DNA of 64,000 nt from Thermodesulfobacteriota bacterium. GTDB taxonomy: Bacteria; Desulfobacterota; GWC2-55-46. The stretch spans positions 942,744 through 1,006,743 of the forward strand of contig CP129479.1 in NCBI GenBank assembly GCA_030583865.1. The letters run 5' to 3'. Each line of letters starts with the position of its first letter. Position 1 is the stretch's first letter. Below, one piece after another: positions 42,058-60,643 of this stretch. Position numbers and translations under genes: made by a program. A model generated the notes under the pieces. That model ran no database searches. It was not told the DNA's origin and saw nothing but the letters and a program-made list of their open reading frames with translations.

Positions 42058-43257
42058 ATGAGCAAGGCTAAATTCGAGAGAGGCAAGGCGCACCTTAACG
42101 TAGGCACGATAGGCCACGTTGACCACGGGAAGACCTCGCTTACCGCGGCGATAACCAAGGTCCTTAGCTCGAAGGGGTACGCGGAGTTTCTTGCGTACGA
42201 GAACATAGACAAGGCGCCCGAGGAGAGGGAGAGGGGAGTAACGATCTCCATATCCCACGTCGAGTACCAGACGGACAAGAGGCACTACGCGCACATAGAC
42301 TGCCCGGGCCACGCGGACTACATAAAGAACATGATAACGGGCGCGGCGCAGATGGACGGCGCGATAATGGTGGTCTCCGCGGCTGACGGCCCGATGCCGC
42401 AGACGAGGGAGCATATACTCCTTGCGAGGCAGGTTGGGGTTCCCTACATAGTCGTATTCCTTAACAAGGTTGACATGGTAGACGACAAGGAGCTTCTGGA
42501 CCTTGTGGAGCTCGAGGTGAGGGAGCTTCTGAACCAGTACAAGTTCCCGGGTGACGAGATCCCGGTAATAAAGGGGAGCGCCCTTAAGATACTGGAGTGC
42601 GGGTGCGGCAAGAAGGAATGCCAGTGGTGCGGGGCGATACACGAGCTTACCGAGGCGCTGGACACCTATATACCGGAGCCCAAGCGGGAAGTGGACAAGC
42701 CTTTCCTGATGCCTGTCGAGGACGTCTTTTCGATATCCGGGCGCGGCACCGTGGTGACGGGCAGGGTCGAGAGGGGCATTGTAAAGGTAGGCGAGGAGAT
42801 CGAGATAATAGGGCTTCGTCCGACGACGAAGACTACCGTTACGGGAGTCGAGATGTTCAGGAAGCTCCTGGACGAGGGGCGCGCCGGCGACAACATCGGG
42901 GCGCTCTTGAGGGGCACGAAGAAGGAAGAGGTTGAGAGGGGCCAGGTGCTGGCGAAGCCCGGGTCTGTGACTCCGCACACGAAGTTCAAGGGCGAGGTCT
43001 ACATCCTCACGAAGGAGGAGGGAGGCCGCCACACGCCGTTCTTCAACGGCTACAGGCCGCAGTTCTACTTCAGGACGACGGACGTCACTGGCATCGTGAC
43101 CCTTCCCGAGGGCACGGAGATGGTCATGCCCGGAGACAACATAAGCATAGACGTGGCGCTCATAACGCCGATAGCGATGGAAGAGGGCTTGAGGTTCGCG
43201 ATCCGCGAGGGCGGAAGGACGGTCGGAGCGGGCGTAGTCACCAAGATAACCGAATAA
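42058..43257 (+). CDS. tuf: Elongation factor Tu (copy 1)
   Basis: GTPase that brings aminoacyl-tRNA to the ribosome. The 399-residue protein has G1 GHVDHGKT, G3 [12 protein letters not shown] and G4 NKVDMVDD, with full domains 2 and 3 ([32 protein letters not shown]). Odd feature: at residues 181-191 it has [11 protein letters not shown], four cysteines (C-x-C-x4-C-x2-C) in the surface loop before domain 2, where many EF-Tu proteins have no cysteine. The protein is identical to copy 2 at 58993; the DNA seems to differ by one synonymous base (C at 43239, T at 60174). Confidence 0.98.
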   Translation: MSKAKFERGKAHLNVGTIGHVDHGKTSLTAAITKVLSSKGYAEFLAYENIDKAPEERERGVTISISHVEYQTDKRHYAHIDCPGHADYIKNMITGAAQMDGAIMVVSAADGPMPQTREHILLARQVGVPYIVVFLNKVDMVDDKELLDLVELEVRELLNQYKFPGDEIPVIKGSALKILECGCGKKECQWCGAIHELTEALDTYIPEPKREVDKPFLMPVEDVFSISGRGTVVTGRVERGIVKVGEEIEIIGLRPTTKTTVTGVEMFRKLLDEGRAGDNIGALLRGTKKEEVERGQVLAKPGSVTPHTKFKGEVYILTKEEGGRHTPFFNGYRPQFYFRTTDVTGIVTLPEGTEMVMPGDNISIDVALITPIAMEEGLRFAIREGGRTVGAGVVTKITE

Positions 43258-43262
43258 CATTT

Positions 43263-43403
43263 GGCGCTGCTAAAAATTGCTCTTTTCCCCGATCTCTTCG
43301 TTAGGGTGGATTTGAAAATGCTCACATATTTACATATATGCTGCGCTTTTCAATTCCACCCTGCCTCGACCTCGGGAAAAATATCAAATTTTTTAGAGGC
43401 ACC
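43263..43403. repeat. Palindromic repeat family A, copy 4 (diverged)
   Basis: A 141-base copy directly after tuf. Ends GGCGCTGCTAAAAATT and AATTTTTTAGAGGCACC are less well paired than in other copies. The inner stem AGGGTGGATTTGAAAA pairs with CTTTTCAATTCCACCCT; its sequence differs from the stems of other copies while the ACATAT...ATATGC core is kept. It separates tuf from rpmG. Confidence 0.82.
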
Positions 43404-43441
43404 AGTAAATTGGCGGGCCATCGCGTGCCGCGGAGGATGAG

Positions 43442-43591
43442 ATGAGGGACATAATAACCCTGGCCTGCACCGAGTGCAAGCGCAGGAATTATTCGACTAC
43501 CAAGAACAAGAAGACCACGCCCGACAGGCTTGAGCTCAAGAAATTCTGCAAGTTCTGCCAGAAGCACACGGTGCACAGGGAGACAAAGTAG
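43442..43591 (+). CDS. rpmG: 50S ribosomal protein L33
   Basis: A 49-residue ribosomal protein from ATG 43442 behind GCGGAGG. Sequence motifs fit the zinc-binding form of L33: [20 protein letters not shown], with CTEC, and [20 protein letters not shown], with CKFC, making a four-cysteine zinc ribbon. It sits between tuf and tRNA-Trp/secE, a common location. Having all four cysteines means it is the zinc-dependent C+ form. Confidence 0.95.
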   Translation: MRDIITLACTECKRRNYSTTKNKKTTPDRLELKKFCKFCQKHTVHRETK

Positions 43592-43673
43592 TTTTCATGG
43601 CCGGGGAATCCCGGCAGGGCCTTGCCACGCCTCCGGCATCTCAGCCGGGGGCTTGAATATACAACCGGGCGAC

Positions 43674-43749
43674 AGGGCAGTAGCTCCAACGGTAGAGCGG
43701 CGGTCTCCAAAACCGCATGTTGGGGGTTCGAATCCCTCCTGCCCTGCCA
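43674..43749 (+). tRNA. tRNA-Trp (anticodon CCA)
   Basis: A 76-base cloverleaf: acceptor AGGGCAG with CTGCCCT, then G and encoded CCA. Anticodon stem GCGGT/ACCGC, loop CTCCAAA, anticodon CCA. It lies before secE as in many bacteria. Confidence 0.95.
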
Positions 43750-43782
43750 TTTTTTCCGGGCAGGGGAAAGAGAACGGGCTTG

Positions 43783-43974
43783 ATGGAAAAGATAGACAAG
43801 GCTAAAGAGTTTCTGGCCGAAGCCAGGCAGGAAATAAAGAAGGTAACCTGGCCCACGAGGCAGCAGACCATGACCTCCACCTGGGTGGTGCTCGCGGTCA
43901 CGTTCATCCTCGCTTTGTTCCTCGGCCTGGTGGACATGGCTTTCGCGAAACTGGTCGGCCTGATATTGAAATAA
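43783..43974 (+). CDS. secE: Preprotein translocase subunit SecE
   Basis: Essential small subunit of the SecYEG channel. The 63-residue single-helix type starts at ATG 43783: an amphipathic part KAKEFLAEARQEIKKVTWPT with the conserved KVTWPTR motif, then one transmembrane helix (VVLAVTFILALFLGLVDMAF). The frame is open through the tRNA upstream, but those codons are not protein. It is followed by a family B repeat and nusG. Confidence 0.95.
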   Translation: MEKIDKAKEFLAEARQEIKKVTWPTRQQTMTSTWVVLAVTFILALFLGLVDMAFAKLVGLILK

Positions 43975-43999
43975 AGGCAGAAAACTCAAGATCACATTC

Positions 44000-44051
44000 A
44001 GGCTGCTCAAAAAAGCTCAAGATGCGGCAGACCGGGTTTTTTCAGCAGCCT
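44000..44051. repeat. Palindromic repeat family B, short copy
   Basis: A 52-base copy between secE and nusG with complementary ends AGGCTGCTCAAAAAA and TTTTTTCAGCAGCCT. Its left half matches the reverse complement of the right end of the 129-base copy at 14635-14763. The stem-loop with T-run resembles a bidirectional terminator within the secE-nusG transcript. Confidence 0.75.
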
Positions 44052-44066
44052 GCCAAGAGGGTGTAG

Positions 44067-44597
44067 ATGGGGAGAAAGTGGTACGTAGTCCATACCTATT
44101 CCGGGTATGAGAACAAGGTAAAGGCCGCGCTGGAGGAGAAGATAAAGACCTCCGGCAGGGAAGAGCTTTTCGGAGAGGTGCTTGTCCCTTCCGAAAAGGT
44201 AGTGGACATGGTAAAGGGCCAGAAAAGGACCACTTCGCGCAAGTTCTTCCCCGGCTACATCCTCATCAATATGGAGCTTAACGACGAGACCTGGCATCTC
44301 GTCAAGGGCATTCCCAAGGTGACCGGGTTCGTGGGCGGGCAGGAGACGCCTCCGACCATCTCCGAGGAGGAGGTCCACAAGATTACCCGCCAGATGGAAG
44401 AGGGCGCCGTAAAGCCGAAGCCCAAGGTGAGCTTCGAAAGGGGCGAGAACGTGAGGGTCATCGACGGCCCGTTCACCAACTTCACTGGTGTCGTGGAGGA
44501 AGTGAAGCCCGACAAAGGGAAGCTACGCGTTCTGGTGAGCATATTCGGCAGGGCCACCCCTGTCGAGCTGGATTTCGTACAGGTCGAGAAGTCCTGA
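44067..44597 (+). CDS. nusG: Transcription termination/antitermination protein NusG
   Basis: Binds RNA polymerase and links it to Rho or ribosomes. The 176-residue protein has the NGN domain (WYVVHTYSGYENKVKAALEE at the start; FPGYILINMELNDETWHLVK) and a C-terminal KOW domain (GENVRVIDGPFTNFTGVVEE). Length and order secE-nusG-rplK are canonical. A leader of about 160 bases with palindromic patches separates it from rplK. Confidence 0.97.
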   Translation: MGRKWYVVHTYSGYENKVKAALEEKIKTSGREELFGEVLVPSEKVVDMVKGQKRTTSRKFFPGYILINMELNDETWHLVKGIPKVTGFVGGQETPPTISEEEVHKITRQMEEGAVKPKPKVSFERGENVRVIDGPFTNFTGVVEEVKPDKGKLRVLVSIFGRATPVELDFVQVEKS

Positions 44598-44757
44598 CCG
44601 GGGCCGGTTTGGTAACTGAACGGTTTCATCCAAAGCGGGCGACTCTGGTGGAGACGCGATAAAAGAGGATTCAACCACACCGGCTGGAAGACGCGGTGAT
44701 GACGCGACCGGAGGCCTGAAAAGCCGATTGCACGGTCCGGAATAGCGAGAGGAAGAG

Positions 44758-45183
44758 ATGGCAAAAAAGGTAACAGGACAGGTAAAGCTCCAGATACCTG
44801 CCGGCAAGGCGAACCCTTCGCCCCCGGTCGGCCCGGCGCTCGGCCAGCACGGCGTCAACATAATGGAGTTCTGCAAGACGTTCAACGCCAGGACCCAGGC
44901 CCAGGACGGTATGATCATACCGGTGGTCATAACCGTATACTCCGACAGGTCGTTCTCGTTCATAACCAAGACCCCCCCAGCTTCCGTGCTGCTTTTGAAG
45001 GCCGCAGGCGTCGAGAAGGGCTCGAAGGAGCCCAACAAGACGAAGGTGGCCAAGGTAACGAAGAAGCAGGTAGAGGACATAGCCAAGCTCAAGATGCCGG
45101 ACCTGACGGCAGGGAGCCTCGAAGCGGCGATAAAGACCGTCGAGGGCACCGCGCGGAGCATGGGCATCACGGTGGAGGGTTAG
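44758..45183 (+). CDS. rplK: 50S ribosomal protein L11
   Basis: Ribosomal stalk-base protein that binds 23S rRNA at the GTPase centre. The 141-residue protein shows [20 protein letters not shown], the N-terminal proline-rich domain contacting release and elongation factors, and the C-terminal RNA-binding domain with [31 protein letters not shown] precedes ATG 44758. Typical L11-L1 pair; the stop is four bases before rplA. Confidence 0.98.
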   Translation: MAKKVTGQVKLQIPAGKANPSPPVGPALGQHGVNIMEFCKTFNARTQAQDGMIIPVVITVYSDRSFSFITKTPPASVLLLKAAGVEKGSKEPNKTKVAKVTKKQVEDIAKLKMPDLTAGSLEAAIKTVEGTARSMGITVEG

Positions 45184-45187
45184 AGCG

Positions 45188-45883
45188 ATGGGAAAGAGAT
45201 ACGAGGCAGCCAAGGCGAAGGTAGATGCCGATAAGGCTTACGAATTAGAAGAGGGTTTCACGCTGGTCCCCGAGACCATATGCGCAAAGTTCGACGAGAC
45301 GGTCGAGGTCTCGGGCAGGCTCGGGGTCGACCCCAAGCACCCTGACCAGATGGTGAGGGGCACTGTCGTCCTACCGCACGGCATAGGGAAGACCGTCCGT
45401 GTGCTGGTCTTCGCCAAGGGCGAGAAGGCCGTTGAGGCCCAGGAGGCCGGGGCCGATTACGTCGGCGCCGAGGACCTCCTTGAGAAGGTATCCAAGGGCT
45501 GGCTGGACTTCGACGCGATTGTGGCGACTCCTGACATAATGGGCGCGGTCGGAAAGCTCGGAAAGGTGCTGGGCCCCAGGGGGCTCATGCCGAACCCCAA
45601 GCTCGGCACCGTTACATTCGAGGTCAAAAAGGCGGTTTCCGACCTCAAGGCCGGAAAGGTCGAGTTCAGGGTGGACAAGGCCGGGAACATCCACGTGCCG
45701 GTCGGGAAGGCTTCCTTCGGCGCCGTTAAGCTCAAGGAGAACTTCCTCGCGCTCATGGAGGCCATCGTAAAGGCAAAGCCCGCGGCGAGCAAGGGCACTT
45801 ATTTGAGGAGCCTTTTCCTCTCCACGACCATGGGCCCGAGCATCAGGCTCAACCCTGTCGAGGTAAGGAACCTCTTTAAGTAG
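45188..45883 (+). CDS. rplA: 50S ribosomal protein L1
   Basis: L1-stalk protein that moves deacylated tRNA from the E site and, in many bacteria, represses the L11-L1 mRNA. The 231-residue protein has the family motifs [40 protein letters not shown] and [16 protein letters not shown]. Length is normal. It ends at TAG 45883, followed by a terminator-like hairpin and the L10 leader. Confidence 0.98.
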   Translation: MGKRYEAAKAKVDADKAYELEEGFTLVPETICAKFDETVEVSGRLGVDPKHPDQMVRGTVVLPHGIGKTVRVLVFAKGEKAVEAQEAGADYVGAEDLLEKVSKGWLDFDAIVATPDIMGAVGKLGKVLGPRGLMPNPKLGTVTFEVKKAVSDLKAGKVEFRVDKAGNIHVPVGKASFGAVKLKENFLALMEAIVKAKPAASKGTYLRSLFLSTTMGPSIRLNPVEVRNLFK

Positions 45884-45906
45884 TTTTGACGTGAGCACCA
45901 GGCGGG

Positions 45907-45934
45907 CCGGGGCGTTCAGCCCCGGGCGCTTTTT
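45907..45934 (+). terminator. Terminator/attenuator between rplA and rplJ
   Basis: CCGGGGC pairs with GCCCCGG around GTTCA, extended by GC pairs and followed within four bases by TTTTT. Probably partial, as the rplJ-L-rpoBC genes may also be read through. Confidence 0.65.
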
Positions 45935-45944
45935 CACCAAACAT

Positions 45945-46085
45945 AGCGGTCAAAGACAGTAGGGGCTCAGGCTTAAAAATCCTACCGAGGCCATAGGCGC
46001 GGAATCGTGGGCCCGATCATGGGGTCCCGCGGTGCGAGGGAGACGTATTCCTTCGCGCCGGCTTTATTTTTGCCTTGTGACTCTT
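45945..46085 (+). ncRNA. Ribosomal protein L10 leader
   Basis: The rplJ leader contains the L10-leader core: CAAAGACAGTAGGGGC, then CTTAAAAATCCTACCGAGG, pairing GTAGG with CCTAC and keeping the kink-turn-like AGACAG and ACCGAGG parts. After it, GGTGCGAGG pairs with CTTCGCGCC, followed by GGCTTTATTTTT, an attenuator. L10(L12)4 is known to bind such leaders to lower its own expression. Boundaries are approximate. Confidence 0.85.
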
Positions 46086-46124
46086 CTGTCTTTTGATCGC
46101 AAAAAGACAGAAAGGAGGAAAGAG

Positions 46125-46658
46125 TTGGACAGGACTGAGAAGACCAGGATCGTTGAAGAAGTCCAGGAGAGCTTCAGGAAGGCGAACGCGACCTTCATAG
46201 CCGAGTACCAGGGCATAAAGGCTTTGGAGATGAACGAGTTCAGGAAGGCCCTGAGGGACGCCTCGATGGAGTTCAGGGTCGTAAGGAACACGCTCGCCAG
46301 GCGCGCCGTCCAGGGCACCGAAATCGAGGGCATGGCAGCGGACCTCAAGGGGCCGACCGCCATCGCGTTCAGCTTCAAGGACCCGGCAGCGGCGGCCAAG
46401 GCGCTCGTGGAGTTCACCAAGACCCAGCCGAAGCTCAAGTTGAAGACAGGCACCCTCGGCGCCAGGGTACTCAGCATCGCGGACATAAGGGGCCTCTCGG
46501 AGCTCCCGTCGAGGGAAGTGCTCCTCGGTAAGATGCTCGGTTCCATGAAGTCCCCGGTCACCGGAATAGCCGTGGTCCTGAGCGCGGTCCCGAAAAAGCT
46601 CCTTTACGCGCTCAATGCCGTGAAGGAGAAGAAGGCCGCCGAGGCGGGAGCGGCTTAA
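46125..46658 (+). CDS. rplJ: 50S ribosomal protein L10
   Basis: Base of the L7/L12 stalk. The protein from TTG 46125 is 177 residues: RTEKTRIVEEVQESFRKANA, FIAEYQGIKALEMNEFRKAL, VVRNTLARRAVQGT, and the LKGPTAIAFSFKDPAAAAKA motif. A perfect AAGGAGGAA lies 6 bases before this TTG. The frame is open to 46032 but those codons belong to the L10 leader RNA. It is autoregulated through that leader. Confidence 0.96.
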   Translation: MDRTEKTRIVEEVQESFRKANATFIAEYQGIKALEMNEFRKALRDASMEFRVVRNTLARRAVQGTEIEGMAADLKGPTAIAFSFKDPAAAAKALVEFTKTQPKLKLKTGTLGARVLSIADIRGLSELPSREVLLGKMLGSMKSPVTGIAVVLSAVPKKLLYALNAVKEKKAAEAGAA

Positions 46659-46713
46659 CCTTTAACCAGCTTACAAAAAATTATAGAATAACCTGTTTGA
46701 GGAGGGATTTACG

Positions 46714-47097
46714 ATGGCCGACCTGAAGAGAGAAGACGTTATAAAGTACATCGAGAACATGACCGTTCTCGAGCTTTCCGAGCTTGTAAAGGAGCTCGAG
46801 GAGAAGTTCGGCGTTTCCGCTGCCGCGCCAGTGGCCGTGGCTGCCGCCGCCCCCGCAGCCGGCGCCGCCCCCGCAGCCGCAGAGAAGACCGAGTTCAACG
46901 TGGTCCTGAAGGACGCCGGGGCCGAGAAGATAAAGGTCATCAAGGAAGTAAGGGCCATCACCGGCCTCGGCCTCAAGGAGGCGAAGGACCTGGTCGAAGG
47001 CGCGCCCAAGACCCTGAAGGAAGGCGTCTCCAAGGACGAGGCGGAGAAGATAAAGAAGCAGGTCGAGAGCGCCGGCGCCAAGGTGTCGGTCGAGTAG
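46714..47097 (+). CDS. rplL: 50S ribosomal protein L7/L12
   Basis: Multi-copy stalk protein recruiting translation GTPases. The 127-residue protein has an N-terminal dimerisation helix pair ([20 protein letters not shown]), an Ala/Pro hinge rich in AAP repeats (about residues 37-57) and the C-terminal factor-binding domain ([20 protein letters not shown]). SD TGAGGAGGGA precedes ATG 46714. Three stem-loops follow before rpoB. Confidence 0.98.
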   Translation: MADLKREDVIKYIENMTVLELSELVKELEEKFGVSAAAPVAVAAAAPAAGAAPAAAEKTEFNVVLKDAGAEKIKVIKEVRAITGLGLKEAKDLVEGAPKTLKEGVSKDEAEKIKKQVESAGAKVSVE

Positions 47098-47131
47098 GCT
47101 ACGCTTAAGCCTCTTGCAGCAATACGCCACT

Positions 47132-47214
47132 GGAGGCGCCGTGACGGCGCCTCCGCGGCCCGAAGGGCCGCAGCCAATCTGATGGGCCGTCCGCCGGATT
47201 ATCCGGCGGACGGC
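47132..47214 (+). promoter_or_regulatory. Three tandem stem-loops between rplL and rpoB
   Basis: GGAGGCGCCG-TGA-CGGCGCCTCC (47132-47154), GCGGCCC-GAA-GGGCCGC (47155-47171) and GCCGTCCGCCGGA-TTA-TCCGGCGGACGGC (47186-47214), all perfect stems; the last is followed by TTT. They probably attenuate transcription or serve as RNase III sites, setting the ratio of stalk protein to RNA polymerase, as the rplL-rpoB gap does in E. coli. Confidence 0.7.
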
Positions 47215-47252
47215 TTTCATCCCACAGGATTCCAAAAAGGAGTTGCTAAAAT

Positions 47253-51398
<4,146 letters not shown>

Positions 51399-51464
51399 GT
51401 AACGGTCCGGCAACCGCCGCCCGCTGAACCGGGCGGCCCGAACCAGCTTAAAAGGAGGTTGACT

Positions 51465-55604
<4,140 letters not shown>

Positions 55605-55712
55605 CGGGCGCGTCCCTGCACCTTTCATGGGGCTTGATAGGCCCTGTAATAGGTGGTAAAATTTTTCGTTGTGTTTTTCATCGATTCAAGTCGCATTTTG
55701 GCCATTTAGGCC

Positions 55713-55741
55713 TTGACAAGGAAATTGAAAGCTGGTAGATT
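55713..55741 (+). promoter_or_regulatory. Promoter of the str (rpsL) operon
   Basis: TTGACA (55713-55718), 17-base spacer, TAGATT (55736-55741), about 50 bases before rpsL in the 185-base gap after rpoC. It would drive rpsL-rpsG-fusA-tuf and probably the S10 genes. Confidence 0.75.
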
Positions 55742-55789
55742 GCTTTGATTTACGCCAGAAGGCAAGCGAAAAACGAAAGGTAATCCGGT

Positions 55790-56161
55790 ATGCCTACAAT
55801 CAATCAGCTCGTACGCAAGGGCAGGCTTAAGCCGAGGGTAAAGACGGCCTCTCCGGCCCTTGAATCATGCCCGCAGAAAAGGGGCGTGTGCGTGAGGGTG
55901 TATACGACAACGCCGAAGAAGCCGAACTCGGCGCTCCGGAAGGTCGCGAGGGTAAGGCTCACGAACGGGATGGAGGTCACCTCCTATATACCCGGGATAG
56001 GCCATAACCTCCAGGAGCACTCGGTCGTCCTCATAAGGGGCGGAAGGGTCAAGGACCTCCCGGGCGTGAGGTATCACATAGTAAGGGGCACCCTCGACGC
56101 CGTCGGCGTGGCTGACAGGAAGCAGGCGCGCTCCAAGTACGGGGCAAAGAGGCCCAAGTAG
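55790..56161 (+). CDS. rpsL: 30S ribosomal protein S12
   Basis: Decoding-centre protein, 123 residues. It carries [20 protein letters not shown] and [29 protein letters not shown]. The lysines at the two classical streptomycin-resistance positions (in PKKPNS and VKDLPG) are the sensitive type. SD GAAAGGTAAT precedes ATG 55790. First gene of the str operon. Confidence 0.98.
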   Translation: MPTINQLVRKGRLKPRVKTASPALESCPQKRGVCVRVYTTTPKKPNSALRKVARVRLTNGMEVTSYIPGIGHNLQEHSVVLIRGGRVKDLPGVRYHIVRGTLDAVGVADRKQARSKYGAKRPK

Positions 56162-56187
56162 CAATCAAGCAAGGAAGTTGTTTTTAA

Positions 56188-56670
<483 letters not shown>

Positions 56671-56837
56671 TCCCGGCTGTGTCCCGGGGTCGTGGATGCG
56701 CCCCCGGCTGCAAGAGGCTTTAGCCTTCTGCCCCCTGTTGCAAAACCTTAAAATCCGTACCCAGATAATGCGGGCGGGGCCCTGCGGGCCGCGCTCAAAC
56801 CGAAGTATCTTAAGAGATTTATCGAGGAGTAGTCGCT

Positions 56838-58922
56838 TTGGCCAGGCAAGTATCATTAGAGAAGCAAAGAAATATCGGGATCATGGCCCATATAGACGCG
56901 GGCAAGACCACGACCACAGAGAGGATCCTCTTCTACACGGGCGTGACCTACAAGATAGGCGAAGTCCACGAGGGGACCGCGGTCATGGACTGGATGGAGC
57001 AGGAGAAGGAGAGGGGCATAACGATAACCTCGGCCGCCACGACCTGCTCCTGGAAGGAAACCCGCATCAACATAATAGACACCCCGGGCCACGTCGACTT
57101 CACGATTGAGGTCGAGAGGTCGCTTCGCGTCCTTGACGGCGCCGTGGCGGTATTCTGCTCCGTGGGCGGCGTTGAGCCCCAGAGCGAGACCGTCTGGAGG
57201 CAGGCAAACAAGTACCACGTTCCGAGGATCGCGTTCGTCAACAAGATGGACCGCGTGGGCGCGGACTTCTACAGGGTCGTCGGAATGATATCCGACAGGC
57301 TCAAGGCAAGGCCGGTCGTTCTCCAGATCCCCATCGGCAAGGAAGAGACCTTCAAGGGCGTAGTGGACCTGGTGCAGAACAAGGGCATCATCTGGGAAGA
57401 GGAGACCCTCGGCGCAAAGTACACCGTGATAGACGTGCCCGCAGAGATGAAGGACGAGGTCGCCGAGTGGAGGGAGAAGCTCGTCGAGGCCGCCGCCGAC
57501 TTTGACGAGAGCCTGATGGAGAAGTACCTTGACGGGCAGGAGGTAACCCCCGAGGAGCTTAAGAAGGCCCTGAGGAAGGGCACCATTGCGATGGAGCTTA
57601 CGCCGGTCATATGCGGCTCCTCCTTCAAGAACAAGGGCGTACAGCTCCTCCTTGACTCGGTAGTCGAATACCTTCCTTCACCGATAGACATACCCCCCAT
57701 AAAAGGCATAAACCCGGAGACGAACGAAGAGGACTCGCGTCCCACTTCCGATGACGCTCCGTTTTCGGCCCTGGCTTTCAAGATCATGACAGACCCGTTC
57801 GTGGGCCAGCTTACGTTCTTCCGCGTATATTCCGGCTGCATGACCGCCGGCTCGTACGTCTATAACTCCACCAAGGACCAGAAGGAGAGGATAGGGCGTC
57901 TGGTCAAGCTCCACGCCAACAAGCGCGAGGACGTGAAAGAGGTCTATGCCGGCGACATTGCCGCCGCGGTCGGCATGAAGTACACCGTCACGGGCGATAC
58001 CATATGCGACCCGGCGAAGCCCGTAATACTCGAGTCCATGGACTTCCCCGAGCCGGTCATCTCGATTGCCATCGAGCCGAAGACCAAGGCTGACCAGGAG
58101 AAGCTCGGTATCGCGCTGCAGAAGCTGGCGATCGAGGACCCCTCCTTCCGCGTGAAAACGGACGAGGAGACTGGCCAGACCATCATATCGGGAATGGGCG
58201 AGCTCCATCTCGAGATAATCGTGGACAGGATGCTCCGCGAGTTCAAGGTAGAGGCTTCGGTCGGAAAGCCCCAGGTCGCCTACAGGGAGACCATCACCAG
58301 GAAGGCGAAGGCCGAGGGCAAGTACATAAGGCAGACGGGCGGACGCGGCCAGTACGGCCACGTATACATAGAGATAGAGCCGGGCGAGAAGGGCAAGAAC
58401 TTCGAATTCGTCAATAAAATCGTCGGCGGAACCATCCCGAAGGAATATGTAGGCCCGGTAGAGAACGGCATGAGGGAGGCCTCTGAGAACGGCTCGCTCG
58501 CCGGATACCCGGTCGTTGACGTCAAGGTCACGCTTTACGACGGCTCATACCATGACGTGGACTCGTCCGAGATGGCCTTTAAGATTGCCGGCTCCATGGC
58601 CTTCAAGGAGGCCGTTAGGAACGCGGGCCCCATACTGCTTGAACCCATCATGTCGGTCGAGGTCGTAGTGCCCGAGCAGTTCATGGGCGACGTCATAGGC
58701 GACCTCAACTCGAGGAGGGGTAAGATCCAGGGCATGGAATCGAGGGGCGGCTTTCAGGTGGTGGGCGCGACTGTCCCGCTTGCCAACATGTTCGGATATT
58801 CAACCGACCTCCGGTCAAAGACGCAGGGCAGGGCATCCTACACCATGCAGTTCTCGCATTACGAGCAGGTGCCCAATTCCGTCACAGAGGTGCTGACCGC
58901 GAAGGTGCAGGCCGCGAAATAG
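56838..58922 (+). CDS. fusA: Elongation factor G
   Basis: Translocation GTPase, 694 residues. G1 [20 protein letters not shown]2 [16 protein letters not shown]3 [20 protein letters not shown] and G4 [10 protein letters not shown] are all visible, then domains II-V ([40 protein letters not shown]). TTG 56838 is the start, 8 bases after GAGGAG, giving the usual [14 protein letters not shown] opening; no ATG lies before the conserved region. Single copy in this window. Confidence 0.98.
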   Translation: MARQVSLEKQRNIGIMAHIDAGKTTTTERILFYTGVTYKIGEVHEGTAVMDWMEQEKERGITITSAATTCSWKETRINIIDTPGHVDFTIEVERSLRVLDGAVAVFCSVGGVEPQSETVWRQANKYHVPRIAFVNKMDRVGADFYRVVGMISDRLKARPVVLQIPIGKEETFKGVVDLVQNKGIIWEEETLGAKYTVIDVPAEMKDEVAEWREKLVEAAADFDESLMEKYLDGQEVTPEELKKALRKGTIAMELTPVICGSSFKNKGVQLLLDSVVEYLPSPIDIPPIKGINPETNEEDSRPTSDDAPFSALAFKIMTDPFVGQLTFFRVYSGCMTAGSYVYNSTKDQKERIGRLVKLHANKREDVKEVYAGDIAAAVGMKYTVTGDTICDPAKPVILESMDFPEPVISIAIEPKTKADQEKLGIALQKLAIEDPSFRVKTDEETGQTIISGMGELHLEIIVDRMLREFKVEASVGKPQVAYRETITRKAKAEGKYIRQTGGRGQYGHVYIEIEPGEKGKNFEFVNKIVGGTIPKEYVGPVENGMREASENGSLAGYPVVDVKVTLYDGSYHDVDSSEMAFKIAGSMAFKEAVRNAGPILLEPIMSVEVVVPEQFMGDVIGDLNSRRGKIQGMESRGGFQVVGATVPLANMFGYSTDLRSKTQGRASYTMQFSHYEQVPNSVTEVLTAKVQAAK

Positions 58923-58992
58923 GGCCCGGCGCAAACGCGCCAGGGTGTGCTGAAAACAGTTATTCAAAACCGAAGGGAGTTCGGAGGAAAAA

Positions 58993-60192
58993 ATGAGCAA
59001 GGCTAAATTCGAGAGAGGCAAGGCGCACCTTAACGTAGGCACGATAGGCCACGTTGACCACGGGAAGACCTCGCTTACCGCGGCGATAACCAAGGTCCTT
59101 AGCTCGAAGGGGTACGCGGAGTTTCTTGCGTACGAGAACATAGACAAGGCGCCCGAGGAGAGGGAGAGGGGAGTAACGATCTCCATATCCCACGTCGAGT
59201 ACCAGACGGACAAGAGGCACTACGCGCACATAGACTGCCCGGGCCACGCGGACTACATAAAGAACATGATAACGGGCGCGGCGCAGATGGACGGCGCGAT
59301 AATGGTGGTCTCCGCGGCTGACGGCCCGATGCCGCAGACGAGGGAGCATATACTCCTTGCGAGGCAGGTTGGGGTTCCCTACATAGTCGTATTCCTTAAC
59401 AAGGTTGACATGGTAGACGACAAGGAGCTTCTGGACCTTGTGGAGCTCGAGGTGAGGGAGCTTCTGAACCAGTACAAGTTCCCGGGTGACGAGATCCCGG
59501 TAATAAAGGGGAGCGCCCTTAAGATACTGGAGTGCGGGTGCGGCAAGAAGGAATGCCAGTGGTGCGGGGCGATACACGAGCTTACCGAGGCGCTGGACAC
59601 CTATATACCGGAGCCCAAGCGGGAAGTGGACAAGCCTTTCCTGATGCCTGTCGAGGACGTCTTTTCGATATCCGGGCGCGGCACCGTGGTGACGGGCAGG
59701 GTCGAGAGGGGCATTGTAAAGGTAGGCGAGGAGATCGAGATAATAGGGCTTCGTCCGACGACGAAGACTACCGTTACGGGAGTCGAGATGTTCAGGAAGC
59801 TCCTGGACGAGGGGCGCGCCGGCGACAACATCGGGGCGCTCTTGAGGGGCACGAAGAAGGAAGAGGTTGAGAGGGGCCAGGTGCTGGCGAAGCCCGGGTC
59901 TGTGACTCCGCACACGAAGTTCAAGGGCGAGGTCTACATCCTCACGAAGGAGGAGGGAGGCCGCCACACGCCGTTCTTCAACGGCTACAGGCCGCAGTTC
60001 TACTTCAGGACGACGGACGTCACTGGCATCGTGACCCTTCCCGAGGGCACGGAGATGGTCATGCCCGGAGACAACATAAGCATAGACGTGGCGCTCATAA
60101 CGCCGATAGCGATGGAAGAGGGCTTGAGGTTCGCGATCCGCGAGGGCGGAAGGACGGTCGGAGCGGGCGTAGTTACCAAGATAACCGAATAA
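58993..60192 (+). CDS. tuf: Elongation factor Tu (copy 2)
   Basis: Second EF-Tu gene, 399 residues, protein identical to the copy at 42058 including the four-cysteine loop (residues 181-191). The DNA identity begins at GGAGGAAAAA just before the ATG and ends right after the stop; I find one base difference (T at 60174). Position between fusA and rpsJ is the usual tufA place. Near-identity with unrelated flanks indicates gene conversion between the copies. Confidence 0.98.
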   Translation: MSKAKFERGKAHLNVGTIGHVDHGKTSLTAAITKVLSSKGYAEFLAYENIDKAPEERERGVTISISHVEYQTDKRHYAHIDCPGHADYIKNMITGAAQMDGAIMVVSAADGPMPQTREHILLARQVGVPYIVVFLNKVDMVDDKELLDLVELEVRELLNQYKFPGDEIPVIKGSALKILECGCGKKECQWCGAIHELTEALDTYIPEPKREVDKPFLMPVEDVFSISGRGTVVTGRVERGIVKVGEEIEIIGLRPTTKTTVTGVEMFRKLLDEGRAGDNIGALLRGTKKEEVERGQVLAKPGSVTPHTKFKGEVYILTKEEGGRHTPFFNGYRPQFYFRTTDVTGIVTLPEGTEMVMPGDNISIDVALITPIAMEEGLRFAIREGGRTVGAGVVTKITE

Positions 60193-60240
60193 CAAGCCCG
60201 TAGTCCGGGCCAGGAACAATAAGTTACGGAGTTAAACAGG

Positions 60241-60552
60241 GTGGACAACCAGAAGATCAGGATAAGGCTTAAGGCGTTCGACCACAGGCTTCTCGACAAG
60301 TCCGTGAAGGAGATAGTCGATACCGCGAAAAGGACGGGCGCGGCCATAAAAGGCCCGATACCGCTCCCGACCAGGATCAACAGGTTCACGGTCCTCAGAT
60401 CGCCGCATGTCGACAAGAAGAGCCGCGAGCAGTTCGAGATACGCACGCACAAGCGGCTCATGGATATCATGGAACCCACTCAGACCACGGTAGACGCGCT
60501 CATGAAGCTCGACCTCCCGGCGGGCGTGGACGTGGAGATAAAGCTCGAGTAG
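60241..60552 (+). CDS. rpsJ: 30S ribosomal protein S10
   Basis: S10, also NusE in antitermination. The 103-residue protein has [40 protein letters not shown] and [23 protein letters not shown] start at 60241 preceded by ACGGAG. First gene of the S10 operon, only 48 bases after tuf, so probably continuous with the str operon. Confidence 0.97.
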   Translation: MDNQKIRIRLKAFDHRLLDKSVKEIVDTAKRTGAAIKGPIPLPTRINRFTVLRSPHVDKKSREQFEIRTHKRLMDIMEPTQTTVDALMKLDLPAGVDVEIKLE

Positions 60553-60643
60553 TCGCCCTCCGGGGAAAACGTTCGGCCACCTCATACCATTAACGCGCGC
60601 ATGCACCCGCCACACAGGGGGCCTCTGCGGCAGGGAACTCAAG

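Noticed and set aside
43717-43782. N-terminal extension of secE into tRNA-Trp
   Set aside because: The extra residues are read from the tRNA gene; ATG 43783 gives the usual 63-residue SecE.
46032-46124. N-terminal extension of rplJ to 46032
   Set aside because: Those codons fall within the L10 leader RNA; TTG 46125 has a perfect ribosome-binding site and gives the normal L10 start.
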